The translations under genes were made by a program, and so were the position numbers. Of a DNA stretch of 64,000 nt, positions 44,534 through 54,000 are shown in pieces. Origin of the DNA: JAHFUI01 sp039931615 (lineage in GTDB: Bacteria > Acidobacteriota > Vicinamibacteria > Vicinamibacterales > CAVVIG01); assembly GCA_039931615.1 (NCBI GenBank), contig JBDTRR010000028.1, positions 1-64,000 on the forward strand, written 5' to 3'. Numbering within the stretch: the first letter of the stretch is position 1; each line of letters begins with the position of its first letter. Under the pieces are notes generated by a model that was not told where the DNA came from, did no database searches, and worked only from the letters and a program-made list of their open reading frames with translations.

Positions 44534-45256
44534 TTAGAGCTGCGCGTGCGGCGCGAGCGCCTGTTCAGTCGCGGCGGCCGCCGCGGATCGGTCCACGACG
44601 TGGTTGGCGAGATACAGCGACGAGATCGTCCGAATCGCCTGCGCCCACGACACCGGCCGGCTTTCGACCTGCACCCGCCCGACCGCGATCGCCGCGCAGA
44701 TGGCGTCCGGATTCGGTTCGGCGTCGACCAGCGACCAGGTGGTGCCGAGCTGGTAGAGGCGGTGGACATCGCCATTGCCGACCAGCGGCTTGCCGTGCCG
44801 TGCCGCCCAGCGCCTGGCGCGCGGGTTGAAATTCAGCGTCGCCGTGTACATCGCGTTCCACTCGACCGCATCGAAAAGAGCCGCGTGCCGATCGAGATCG
44901 TGGCCGAGCGCCGTCGATGAGGGAAAAAATGGATGGGGCGCGATGACCAGCCCCGGCTGCCGGCGCTTGAGGCGTCCGAGATCCTCGAACGTCTGCACCT
45001 CGTCCACCCCGCGCTCGAAGTTGAGCAGCAGGACGTGGCGGCCCTGGATCGTCCGCTCGATGCCGGGAATGAGCACGACGCCCCGGTCCGCCGCGTAGGA
45101 AATCCAGCGCCGGAGGTCCAGCTGCCGGTCGTGCAGGGTGACCGCGATCGCGTCGTAGCCAAGCGTGGCCGCGCGATCGATCAGCTCGCACGTGCTGTGC
45201 GGGATGCGATCGATCGGGTCGTCGGCCGTGTGGGTGTGGAGATCAACTTTCAACAT
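44534..45256 (-). CDS. PHP-domain phosphoesterase-like protein
   Basis: A 240-residue PHP-superfamily metal hydrolase. The N-terminal VDLHTHTADD (first metal ligands), IAVTLHDRQLD, LIPGIERTIQGRHVLL, IAPHPFFPSS and the late GNGDVHRL match the metal-site motifs of PHP phosphatases (related to histidinol phosphatase and the polymerase PHP module). The SLVDAEPNPDAICAAI segment and long C-terminal helix are typical of stand-alone members of unknown substrate. Single gene, converging with the symporter. Confidence 0.85.
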   Translation of the reverse strand: MLKVDLHTHTADDPIDRIPHSTCELIDRAATLGYDAIAVTLHDRQLDLRRWISYAADRGVVLIPGIERTIQGRHVLLLNFERGVDEVQTFEDLGRLKRRQPGLVIAPHPFFPSSTALGHDLDRHAALFDAVEWNAMYTATLNFNPRARRWAARHGKPLVGNGDVHRLYQLGTTWSLVDAEPNPDAICAAIAVGRVQVESRPVSWAQAIRTISSLYLANHVVDRSAAAAATEQALAPHAQL

Positions 45257-45603
45257 CGTGAACGCTTCTGTTACAGGATTCGAGCCACGAAAAATGCAGC
45301 GGGTTCGGCCTGGAATTCGTCGGTATGTGTCTCGTTAAGTGGTTTACAAGCAGTAGTTTGAGGCCATCAATCGAGCTGGGCCAGCTGTTGCCACAGTGCG
45401 GCGAAGTCGCCGCCGGGGCAGACCTTAGTCTCTCACGAGACTCATGGGCGGTGGGGGACCGGGCACCGGCGCCGCGCGTCCTGCTCCGGGCGGCGGCAAG
45501 ACGGCGGTCGCGTGAGCCGGAGGCCGCACGGCGTTTCGCTATACTTGAATGGTCGGTCCGGGCGGTTGCTCGTGGGCCGGTGGTACGTTGATCGCACTGA
45601 CCC
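45257..45603. other. 347-bp spacer with no recognised gene
   Basis: Between the divergent PHP and MBL genes. The part next to PHP (45257-45360) is AT-richer and probably carries the PHP promoter. The rest is GC-rich with frames that lack any family-like pattern. A TATACT at about 45539-45544, some 60 bp before the MBL start, may be a -10 box, but no good -35 was found. No repeat copies seen. Confidence 0.3.
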
Positions 45604-46506
45604 ATGCAGTTCCCCCTTCGAAATCGATTCAATCTCTCCCGCCGCGATCTTGGATACCTGCGCCGCATCAGCGAAGGCTACCGGCGGAGGATCTCGGCGG
45701 CGCCGCATCGCCCGGATCCGTCCCGCTGGCGAAATGACCGGGTCACGATGGCCTGGCTCGGCCATTCGACCGTGCTGCTGAACGTATTCGGCATCTGGAT
45801 CCTGACCGACCCGGTACTGCGTTCGCGGGTCGGCGTGCGCGTCGGTCCGATGACCTTCGGACCAAAGCGGTATATCGCCCCGGCACTGCGGCTGCGGGAG
45901 CTGCCGCGTCTCGACTTCATCCTCCTGACGCATGCGCACATGGATCATCTCGATCTCGGCACCCTGCGCCGGATTCCGCGCGGCGTGACCGTCGTCACCG
46001 CGGCCGCGACGGCCGACCTCCTGGGTCCGCTGCGATTTCGCGAGGTGGTCGAGATGCATTGGGGGGAGTCGAGGCAGTTCCCGGCCGCCGGCCGGCGATT
46101 GACCGTCGAGGCGCTGAAGGTGCAGCACTGGGGAGCCCGCGTCCGGCACGACGTCCATCGCGGCTTCAACGGCTACCTGCTCGAGTGCGAGGGGCGCCGC
46201 ATCTGCATTGCCGGTGACACGGCGCGGACCAGCTTCGCCGCCGCCGGCCGCGGCGGACCGATCGATCTGATGGTGATGCCGATCGGCGCCTACAATCCGT
46301 GGATTGCCAGTCACTGCACGCCCGAGCAGGCGGTTGAAATGGCCGACGAGGCGCGCGCGCAATTCGTCGCGCCGATTCACCACCAGACGTTCCGGCTCGG
46401 CGCGGAGCCGATGGGCGAGCCGATTCAACGGTTCGTCCGCGCCCTGGAACCGGAGCGGGTCGCGCTGCGGGAAATCGGCGAGACCTTCGTGCTGCCGAAC
46501 CGGTGA
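45604..46506 (+). CDS. MBL-fold metal-dependent hydrolase (UlaG/NAPE-PLD-like)
   Basis: Metallo-beta-lactamase fold hydrolase of 300 residues from ATG 45604. The metal motif THAHMDHLDLG (HxHxDH, about 111-121) is followed by the second-site WGARVRHDVHRGFNGYLLE and IAGDTA, and the late APIHHQTFRLG. The order and spacing match the YtnP/NAPE-PLD/UlaG-like beta-lactamase_2 group, where AWLGHSTVLLNVFG is also typical. The substrate may be a phosphodiester or lactone; none is indicated by neighbours. Basic N-terminus of about 45 residues, no signal peptide. Confidence 0.86.
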   Translation: MQFPLRNRFNLSRRDLGYLRRISEGYRRRISAAPHRPDPSRWRNDRVTMAWLGHSTVLLNVFGIWILTDPVLRSRVGVRVGPMTFGPKRYIAPALRLRELPRLDFILLTHAHMDHLDLGTLRRIPRGVTVVTAAATADLLGPLRFREVVEMHWGESRQFPAAGRRLTVEALKVQHWGARVRHDVHRGFNGYLLECEGRRICIAGDTARTSFAAAGRGGPIDLMVMPIGAYNPWIASHCTPEQAVEMADEARAQFVAPIHHQTFRLGAEPMGEPIQRFVRALEPERVALREIGETFVLPNR

Positions 46507-46523
46507 CACGCACAGTGTGTCCT

Positions 46524-46541
46524 GTCCGGCTGTCGCCGGAC
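46524..46541. repeat. dispersed palindrome copy
   Basis: GTCCGGCT-GT-CGCCGGAC at 46524-46541; the innermost pair is lost (T/C), but seven pairs remain. It lies 18 bp after the MBL stop and 53 bp before the S1-protein start. Confidence 0.7.
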
Positions 46542-46594
46542 CGCGATCCGATTCGGAAGAGGGCGCACCAGACCCCGTCACACAGGAGCATGCC

Positions 46595-48034
46595 GTGAGC
46601 GAGCCCGAGGAAGATTTCGCCGCGATGTTCGAGGCGTCTTCGCAAGCGAAGCGCTTCGAGAGGGGTCAGACCATCGAGGGCACGATTGTCGCCATCGGGC
46701 CCGAGGTTGCGTTCGTCAACGTCGGCGGCAAGGGTGAGGCGATGATCGATCTCGCCGAACTGAGAGACGACGACGGCGCGCTCGAGGTCGCGGTTGGGGA
46801 CCGGATCCAGGCGACCGTGGTGTCGACCGCCGGCGGGCTGCAGCTCTCCCGGAGGCTGGTGCGCGGGGCGGCGACGCAGCGGCAGATCGAGGAGGCGTTC
46901 CGGACCGGCCTGCCGGTGGACGGCAAGATCGAACAGGAAGTGAAGGGCGGCTACGAAGTGCGCATCGCCCGCCAGCGCGCGTTCTGCCCGTTCTCCCAGA
47001 TCGACACGCTGCGGAGCACCGAACCGGCGGAGCACATCGGGCGCGTCTACCAGTTCCGGATCATCGAGTACCAGGAAGCCGGACGGAACATCGTCGTCTC
47101 GCGCCGGGCACTGCTCGAGGACGAGCAGCGCGCCAACGCTGAGGGGATCCGGCGATCGATCGTCGCCGGCGCCGTGATCACCGGGCGGGTCACGTCGGTG
47201 CGCGATTTCGGGGCGTTCGTCGACCTCGGGGCAGGTGTGCAGGGACTGCTGCATGTCTCCGAAATGGGGTGGTCCCGGGTGTCGGACGCGGCGCAGGTCG
47301 TCAAGGCCGGCGAGACGATCACCGTCAAGGTGTTGCGCGTCGACGAGGCGACGCAGAAGATCGCGCTCGGTTTGAAGCAGCTCAGCGCCGATCCGTGGGA
47401 GACGGTACCGGCCGCCTACGAGGTGGGCCAGGTGCGCACCGGGCGCGTCACGCGCCTGGCGGAATTCGGCGCCTTCGTCGAACTGGAACCCGGCGTGGAA
47501 GGGCTGGCGCACATTTCCACGTTCGAGCCGACCGGGCGCTCGGACGGTTGGGCCCGATTGGTGGCGCCGGAGACGACCGGAGCGTTCGAGATCCTCAGCA
47601 TCGACCTCGAGAAGAAGCGGATCGGGGTGGCGCTGGTTCCGGAAGGGTCGGCGCGGGCCGGGGCCGCAGCCTCTGGGCCGTCGATCATCACCGCGGGCGC
47701 GCGGCTCACCGGCAAGGTCGAGCGTCACGAGAAGTTCGGGATCTTCGTGTTCCTGGCGCCGGGGCGCACCGGTCTCGTGCCGTCGAGCGAAACGGGCGTG
47801 GCCCGGGACGGGGACGTCGCAAAGCTGTTTCCGGTCGGCGCCGACGTCGCGGTGATCGTGCTCGAGGTCGATCCGACGGGACGCCGCATCCGCCTCAGTT
47901 TGAAAGCGGTGCAGGCGGCGCAGGAGGACGCGGAACTGCGCGACTACGCCCTGCGCCAGGACAGCGAACAGGAGGCGGCGTTTGGATCACTCGCCGACAA
48001 GCTCCGCGGCGCGCTCCAGCCGCGGGAGAGGTAG
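46595..48034 (+). CDS. multi-S1 domain RNA-binding protein (ribosomal protein S1-like)
   Basis: A 479-residue protein from GTG 46595 with AGGAG upstream. Five OB-fold S1 repeats are visible: about 22-90 (IEGTIVAIGPEVAFVNVGGKGEAMI), 105-170 (degenerate), 190-260 (ITGRVTSVRDFGAFVDLGAGVQGLLHVSEM), 275-350 (RTGRVTRLAEFGAFVELEPGVEGLAHIS) and 370-440 (LTGKVERHEKFGIFVFLAPGRTGLVPSSE). An acidic/Glu C-terminus follows. Shorter than six-domain RpsA of E. coli; it may be the housekeeping S1 of this organism or a paralogue. It binds mRNA for initiation or another RNA role. Confidence 0.85.
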   Translation: MSEPEEDFAAMFEASSQAKRFERGQTIEGTIVAIGPEVAFVNVGGKGEAMIDLAELRDDDGALEVAVGDRIQATVVSTAGGLQLSRRLVRGAATQRQIEEAFRTGLPVDGKIEQEVKGGYEVRIARQRAFCPFSQIDTLRSTEPAEHIGRVYQFRIIEYQEAGRNIVVSRRALLEDEQRANAEGIRRSIVAGAVITGRVTSVRDFGAFVDLGAGVQGLLHVSEMGWSRVSDAAQVVKAGETITVKVLRVDEATQKIALGLKQLSADPWETVPAAYEVGQVRTGRVTRLAEFGAFVELEPGVEGLAHISTFEPTGRSDGWARLVAPETTGAFEILSIDLEKKRIGVALVPEGSARAGAAASGPSIITAGARLTGKVERHEKFGIFVFLAPGRTGLVPSSETGVARDGDVAKLFPVGADVAVIVLEVDPTGRRIRLSLKAVQAAQEDAELRDYALRQDSEQEAAFGSLADKLRGALQPRER

Positions 48035-48043
48035 AGGCGCCAG

Positions 48044-48547
48044 TCAAGGCCGCTGCAGGCTTCCGACCAGATCGTCGAGGCGGTCGTAGCTGATGCCGGC
48101 GCCGCGGGACATGCCTGAGGCGATGACCTGGTCGCGCACCTGCAGCGACGGGTAGCGCACCGTCGCCGTCATCCGCGTCTTGCCCTCCTCGTCGGCGAAC
48201 TCCGTCGTCACCACGGAGACGGTGTCGGGGAATTGTTCGAAGATCTCGGTGAAGACCAGCCGGCCCGGCGGGTCGATCTCCAGATACTCGCCGTAGAAGG
48301 CGGCTTCGCCCCTGGGGTGGCGGTTGACGAAGCGCCAGGCGCCGCCGACGCGCAGGTCGATCTCGCACACCGGTACTGAATAGCCCTCGCCGAGACGGCC
48401 CCACCACTGTTTGACGTGGTCCGGCGTGGTCATCGCCTCGAACACCAGACGCCTCGGCGCATCGAACAGCCGCGTCATCCGGATTTCCGTATCTGACGGC
48501 GTCGTGACTGTGAAGCTGTCGCTGTTTGCCGCGTGCCCTCCGACCAT
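48044..48547 (-). CDS. SRPBCC (AHSA1-like START) domain protein
   Basis: A 167-residue helix-grip fold protein of the AHSA1/SRPBCC group from ATG 48547, with GACAGGAG upstream. Typical strands are RMTRLFDAPRRLVFEAMTTPDHVKQWWG, VPVCEIDLRVGGAWRFVNRHPRG and DPPGRLVFTEIFEQFPD; the C-terminal helix carries AGISYDRLDDLV. Such genes usually sit next to an ArsR-type repressor; none is present, although an AT-rich operator-like palindrome lies just upstream. Ligand unknown. Confidence 0.85.
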   Translation of the reverse strand: MVGGHAANSDSFTVTTPSDTEIRMTRLFDAPRRLVFEAMTTPDHVKQWWGRLGEGYSVPVCEIDLRVGGAWRFVNRHPRGEAAFYGEYLEIDPPGRLVFTEIFEQFPDTVSVVTTEFADEEGKTRMTATVRYPSLQVRDQVIASGMSRGAGISYDRLDDLVGSLQRP

Positions 48548-48578
48548 GACTCCTGTCCCCCTTCAATCGATCGTCATC

Positions 48579-48602
48579 TTAATAAACCAGATAGTTAATT
48601 AA
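48579..48602 (-). promoter_or_regulatory. 24-bp operator-like palindrome upstream of the SRPBCC gene
   Basis: TTAATAAAC-CAGATA-GTTAATTAA: nine-base arms with eight matches, in an AT-rich island 32 bp before the SRPBCC start codon. The form resembles operators of small winged-helix repressors (ArsR/PadR type) that often control AHSA1-like genes. Confidence 0.5.
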
Positions 48603-48863
48603 CCTTGTGGTGTTATATGCGCAGCCGGAACGGTTGTCAACCCGGTCCTGGCCCGTGGTGAAGGCCGGCTGGTTCGATCGGTCGTCGCAGGATGCGCTTC
48701 CGCGGGATCGTGACGGGGAGATCAGTCGTCGTGCAGGCCTTCCGCCTTCGCGCGCGTGTTCGTGTTCAAGCGCTTCGGCGGACCGCCGTAGCCTTGGCGG
48801 AGGCTGGTCAGGCCGGCCGTGGCTGACCCGCCGAAAGGTCGGTGGGATGCCAGCGTCGGTTCG

Positions 48864-49088
48864 TCACACGTCGTGCTTCCAGAGATGACCGCAATCGGGG
48901 CAGTACAGCTTCTCTTGAGTTGTCACTCTGTCGAGGCAGACCGTCCGGAGCGAGCGGCATTCCGGGCACAGCGGCCGTTGGAGGCGTGGGTACTCAGGGA
49001 CCGCAATCGACCGCGTCGACCTGTCTGGCGCCGCTCGTTCGGCCATGCACGACCATACCCGAAGCGGCCAGCCCGGCGTCTGTCCCAT
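48864..49088 (-). CDS. small zinc-ribbon protein
   Basis: A 74-residue ORF from GTG/ATG near 49088 (or ATG 49046, giving 60 residues). The C-terminal half has two Cys pairs, CPECRS and CPDCGHLWKHDV, 22 residues apart (LCPECRSLRTVCLDRV, then LYCPDCGH), a treble-clef or zinc-ribbon arrangement. The first 25 residues are less convincing. It is the only credible frame in the 48548-49235 spacer; 48603-48863 shows nothing recognisable. Function unknown. Confidence 0.45.
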   Translation of the reverse strand: MGQTPGWPLRVWSCMAERAAPDRSTRSIAVPEYPRLQRPLCPECRSLRTVCLDRVTTQEKLYCPDCGHLWKHDV

Positions 49089-49235
49089 TTTGGACAGTCT
49101 CGCCGGCAGGAGCGACGCGTCATGCCGTGCGGTGCTCTTCGTCAGAAAATGCCCTCACTGTCGATGCCGCCCTATGGCTACAATCCGGTGCCCTCGTAGT
49201 GCATCCGATCGACGCTCTCGAGCCGGGAGACGAGT

Positions 49236-50465
49236 ATGAATGTGCATTCGGCTGTCAGGGGTTCGGGGACGGGCGCCCTCCGACTGGGGGCGGGCGTCGC
49301 AGTCATCTCGGCGGCGCTGGTGGCGGGCCTCGGCGCGCAGGTCCGATCACCGACTGGTCCACGGCTCGTCACGGTGCCCGAAGGCCAGCGCACGGCGGAG
49401 CAGAATACGGTCGCCGGGCAGTACGCCGCTCTCGGGATGCCAAACCTCGCCGGCACCTACCTGCACTACCCCCAGCTGTCGCTCCTGATCCCGCACGTGC
49501 TGTACGTCACGGGTCAGTCCGGGCTGCCACCGCGCCATCGTGCGCTGCTCGGCCTCCGCACCGCCTGGCTCACGCGATCGCCGTATCTGTGGGGGCATCG
49601 CGTGCCGGCGTCACGCGCCGCCGGGCTGTCTGATGACGAGATCGCCCGGATCGCGGGCGGCCCCGACGCGGCCGGCTGGGATCCCTTCGACGCAGCGGTG
49701 TTGCGTGCCGCCGACGAACTGCACATCGACTCGTTCGTGTCCGATGCGACCTGGCAGATGCTGTCCACCCGTTACGACCTCAATCAGCTGGTCGACACGG
49801 TCGACACGGTCGGAACGCTGACGATGCACGCGGGGATGATGAATTCACTGGGCATCGAGGTGGAAAGCGACATCAAGGACCGCCTGCCGTCGGTGCCGTT
49901 CAGCGTCGCCGCGACGCGGACGAACAGCAGGCTGGAAGGCCGCGGTGCACGCATTCCGCCGCAGGAGGCGGCCGGCGGGCGGGGCGGCGCCGGCGGGAAC
50001 GTGTTCCGCACGTTCAATCGCAACCCGGCTGCGGATCGTACCCGCGGCGCGATGAACCAGCAGGTGAACACCACCAACAGCCTGCCGCCGCGGCAGCGCG
50101 AGCTGCTGCTGATGCGCATCGGCGTGCTTTGCCGCTCTGAATACGAATACGCGGCGCATCACCGCGCCGGACGTCGGGCGGGCCTGACCGACGCCGACGT
50201 CGCCCGCATCCTGGCCGGGCCCGGCAGCAGCGGTGGCGATGCGCTCGATACGGCGCTGCTGCGCGCCGCCGACGAGCTCTTCGAGAACGACCTCGTCTCG
50301 AGTGAGACGTGGGCCGCGCTGGCGAAGGACCTCGACACCAGGCGGCTGTTCGACGTGTTGATTACGGTCGGCGGCTATCGTTGGAACTCGATGCTGATCA
50401 ACAGTGCCGGCGTGCAGCTCGATGCGAATATGGCCGACTTCCGCTTTCCGCCCGCGCTGCGATGA
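49236..50465 (+). CDS. exported protein with two carboxymuconolactone decarboxylase-like domains
   Basis: A 409-residue protein from ATG 49236 with an N-terminal membrane/signal segment (about 14-34, RLGAGVAVISAALVAGLGAQ). Two CMD/AhpD-type helical domains are visible: about 45-215 (RHRALLGLRTAWLTRSPYLWGHRVPASRAAGLSDDEI) and 285-405 (RQRELLLMRIGVLCRSEYEYAAHHRAGRRAGLTDADV). Both have the family's H..A/G..AGL..DEI pattern but lack the CxxC redox pair of AhpD, so peroxidase-type chemistry is unlikely; a lactonase/decarboxylase or unknown role is more probable. A Gly/Arg/Asn-rich linker joins them. Confidence 0.8.
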   Translation: MNVHSAVRGSGTGALRLGAGVAVISAALVAGLGAQVRSPTGPRLVTVPEGQRTAEQNTVAGQYAALGMPNLAGTYLHYPQLSLLIPHVLYVTGQSGLPPRHRALLGLRTAWLTRSPYLWGHRVPASRAAGLSDDEIARIAGGPDAAGWDPFDAAVLRAADELHIDSFVSDATWQMLSTRYDLNQLVDTVDTVGTLTMHAGMMNSLGIEVESDIKDRLPSVPFSVAATRTNSRLEGRGARIPPQEAAGGRGGAGGNVFRTFNRNPAADRTRGAMNQQVNTTNSLPPRQRELLLMRIGVLCRSEYEYAAHHRAGRRAGLTDADVARILAGPGSSGGDALDTALLRAADELFENDLVSSETWAALAKDLDTRRLFDVLITVGGYRWNSMLINSAGVQLDANMADFRFPPALR

Positions 50466-50483
50466 CGGACCCGGCCGGTCGGT

Positions 50484-50639
50484 TTGACAACGGGCAAGCC
50501 GGATGAACGGCGACGCCCTGGGTCTTTGCTCCCTGGCGTCGGCGGTCGAGTCACCGGCACGGCATTTGGACTGCCGGGCCGCATCGTGATCGCGATCGCC
50601 GGAATCGGCCTCGTCGGCATGATGGGGACCGGTCTCTAG
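50484..50639 (+). CDS. possible small membrane peptide
   Basis: A 51-residue frame from TTG 50484, 18 bp after the CMD stop, with a hydrophobic C-terminus (RIVIAIAGIGLVGMMGTGL). A hairpin follows at 50650. No ribosome site is obvious and the first half is basic and non-descript, so this may be chance. Confidence 0.25.
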   Translation: MTTGKPDERRRPGSLLPGVGGRVTGTAFGLPGRIVIAIAGIGLVGMMGTGL

Positions 50640-50649
50640 GGATCGTACC

Positions 50650-50679
50650 CAGGTGCTCGCCCTTCGGGCTGAACACCTG
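50650..50679. terminator. nested hairpin, possible terminator
   Basis: CAGGTG (50650-50655) pairs with CACCTG (50674-50679), and inside GCCC-TTC-GGGC forms a second stem-loop with a stable TTC-type loop. There is no T tract, so it may be a Rho-type or processing structure downstream of the CMD gene rather than an intrinsic terminator. Confidence 0.4.
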
Positions 50680-50825
50680 CAGACCCGCCGAGGGCTTGGC
50701 GCCGCTGAGGTGGGAGTTGGCGGGTGGAATAATGACGCCAGGAGACTGGAGTGCCAATCACTTCCCGGCGACGCGCGATGCTGGTGCTCGGTTTGTGCGC
50801 GACGACCCTCTCGGGCCGTGCGCTT

Positions 50826-50936
50826 TCAAAGACGCTGCTGCCATGCTCGCCGCTTGGCGAGGATCAGCCAGACCCCCATTGCCACCAGGAACACGGCCGG
50901 AACAATTTCGAAAATCCACTCCAGGAGCCAGGCCAT
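50826..50936 (-). CDS. 36-residue single-span membrane protein
   Basis: Start ATG 50936 with a strong GGGAGGG ribosome site about eight bases upstream; stop TGA 50826-50828. The product (MAWLLEWIFEIV...AKRRAWQQRL) is one amphipathic/hydrophobic helix of about 24 residues (VPAVFLVAMGVWLILA) ending in a basic KRR tail, the usual layout of a small inner-membrane protein. It is antisense to the end of an exported-looking + strand frame starting GTG 50751 (SRRRAMLVLGLCATTLSGRALS), which loses all pattern after about 30 residues. Confidence 0.55.
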   Translation of the reverse strand: MAWLLEWIFEIVPAVFLVAMGVWLILAKRRAWQQRL

Positions 50937-51093
50937 CGGACCACCCTCCCAGGCCTGACTATGCTAACGCCGCAGACAGGTCGCCGGAACAATCACAATT
51001 CATTGTCAAAGGCAGTGTGACGAGCCGAGTCGAAGGGCTTGAAACATCGACCCATTTCGGCGTTCCCGCGGGCGTTCCGGCGCCGGTTCCGTG

Positions 51094-54000
51094 TCAGTAA
51101 TTCACCGTCAAGTTGAGCCGCACGAACCGCGGCGGGTAGATGGCCGTGGGGTTGCCCCACGTGCCGCCCAGCGGCTGCCCGGCCACGGTCGTGTAGGTCC
51201 CCTGGTAGGTCGTCGCATAGTTCGTGTTGAGCAGGTTGTAGAGGTCGACGCCGATGTCGGTTTTCGTGCGGCCGAACTTGAGCACCTTCGCGAAGCGCAT
51301 GTCCACCTGGGTGCGCCGGTTGCCCGCGAAGATCAGGTGCTCGCTGTCGGTCAGGTCGATCGTCGAGTTGCCCGTCGCGAGCAGCCCCGGCGGCAGGGTC
51401 CCGCCGAGCAGCGTGCGCACCGTCGTGTTCGGAACCTGCCAGTTGGCCGTCAGCTGCAGTGACGGCTGCGAGCGCACGGTCGCGCTCACCAGCACATCCA
51501 GCTTCGGAACGGTGTAGCTGCCGAGGCCGCGCACCGTCGTCTCCCACGGATCGATGTCGCGGCAATCGCGCGGGTTCGGACCCTGGAGCGACAGGTTGGC
51601 GTTGTTGGGATTGTTGAAGTTGGCGACGACGTTGCAGCGGTCGTCGATACGGCGTCCCGTCTGAGAACCGATCGAGACGAAGAGGCCGTTCCGCATCCGG
51701 GCGTTGACGTTGAAGTTGATGCCGTCGTAAAACGCCTCGCGCTCCTGGCCGTCGCTGCCGAACGTGCTCTCACGCGTCAGGAAATTCTGCGTCGCCGCGG
51801 CGGTGTTCGGCAGGAAGACGGTGATCGGATAGTTGCCGCCCTCCGGCAGGCGCGAATCGGCCGGTGCATTGATGGTGTAGCTCGTCCAGTCGGTCTGGTA
51901 GTTCCGGCCGAGCGTGTCGGTCACCATGAAGCCGTGGAATGTGCGGTGGGTGTAGCCGACGTCCGCCGATACGCGCGGCAGCAGTTCCTGCTGCAGCGTG
52001 ATCTCGGTCTGGTAGTCGTGCGTCCGCACGCCCCAGCCCTTGAGGAGGTTCGGGTCGACGATGGTCGCCGCGCCCACCCGGCCGAAGTTGGCGTCGTTGC
52101 CGATCACGGCGGCACACGTGTCCACCTGCCCGGTCGCCGGGCCCTGCGCCGCGTTGTTCAGCAGGTTGCAGTCCACCACCTTGTCACCGTTGTTGTCCGT
52201 CCAGTCGCGGTTGACCGTCGCCACCAGCGTGGCGCCCGGGTTGGTGGAGGTGAACGGCGGATCGTTGGAGGCAAAACCCAGATACTTGCCCCAACGGAGC
52301 TTCACCGCCGTCTTGCCATTGCCGAACAGGTCGTAGCCGATGCCGACCCGCGGGCTGATGTCGTTGTAGGCGCTGACGCCGGGCGTCTTCTCGATCGTAA
52401 TCGGCGCCGGGTTCAGGATGGAGGTCTTGGAGACGCCGTTGCCCTCGACCGGTGCGTAGCTGCTCGCCCGATCCCACCGGACCGCGCCCGACAGGGTCAG
52501 GCGGCTGAGCGTGTACTGGTCCTGGATGAAGATGCCGTGCAGTTGGGTGATCGTGTTGTTGCTCCGCGTCGGAAGCCGGTAGGTCACACGATTGGGCACG
52601 CCCTGGTTGAAGCGGTAGGCAAGCTGATTCTCCTGGGCAATGGTCTCGTCGAGCTGACGGAGCCAGTAGTACTGGTAGCCCACGCGGACGCTGTGCGAAC
52701 CGGTGACATACGACGCGCCCGCGTTGTAGCTGTTGGTTGCCCCTTCCGCGTAGCCCCACTGCTCGAGCCCCCGATATGCGTAGTTGGCCTGCGGCGCCCA
52801 GCGCAGCGTCCCCGCGTTCGCCGCGGTGCAGCCGGGATGCTGCAGGGCGGGATTGGCGTTGGTGCAGGCGAGGGCCGCCGACTGCTCCGTCACTCCGATC
52901 AGGTTGGTGATGCCGTCCGGCGGCGGGAAGCCGAACGCCGGGTTGTAGCGGAACAGCGTCATGTTCGCGTCGATGAGCAGCTTGCTGTTCACCGGCATCG
53001 TCCACGACGTCTGGGTCAGGTGGAACGGCCACTCGAAGTAGCCGCGCGCCGCTGAGCCGGTGGCCTCGGGCGACTGGGTGGTGGTGCCGAGGCCGACCCA
53101 GTCCTCGCCGCGGTTATGGCACCCCTCGGTCCCGACCTGCAGCGGCGTGCCCTCGCAGCGCTTCTGGTACTCGTAGTTGAGAGTGAGACGGCTCCGGCCG
53201 GCCTGGCCGGCAAAGCGCCCAATCGCCATCATGCGGTCCTGCACGAGTCGCGAATTCACCGGGCTTGACATCCAGTCCCAGCGGGCGGCGTTCCCGGCGT
53301 TCGCATTCGCGGTGATGCCTTCCACGGCCGTCTGCGTGTCGAGGTTGCGGTATTGCCCGTAGAACCACAGGCGGTTGCGGACGATCGGGCCGCCGAACGA
53401 GAAGCTGGCGTCGTGCGCCCGGATGATGCCGGGGGTCTCGGTGAGACCGACGCCGCGCAGTTCGTCGGTCAGGTTGTCGCCGCGCGACCAGTCGCCGGCG
53501 AGGCTCAGGAACCCCGTCCCGGCGAAGATGTTGCCGCCCGTGCGCGGCACGATGTTCATGATCGGGCCGCCGGTGTCGGTCTCGCCCAGGCCGCCGCCGA
53601 CGCGCACCGCCACTTCCTCCACGCCGACGGCGTCGTACACGTACGACGACACGCCGCCGCTGCGCGCCGCGCCGACGGTCATGCCGTTCACTGCCATGCG
53701 CCCTTCGTTGTTGGCGCCGCCATTGGCCGAGAAGAACGTCATCGTCGGCGACAGCGCGATACCGTTGTTGTCCACCGTCAGGCCGGCCGTCGCGTTGAGC
53801 AGCGCGCCCGCGGCGCGGGCTGCCGGGATGGCCTGGATGGTCCCCGTGCTCATGACGACTTCGCGCCGGACGCTCTGAGTGTCGACGACTGGCGTCTCAC
53901 CGACGACCGTGATCGTTTCGGCGACGCCGCCGACGCGCATTTCGATCGGGATGGTCAGCGTCTGCGTGCCCGACAGCTCGATGCCGCCGCGCTTGACCGT

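Noticed and set aside
45260..45285. tRNA-like TTCGAATCC wording on the - strand
   Set aside because: No acceptor, D or anticodon arms can be folded around it.
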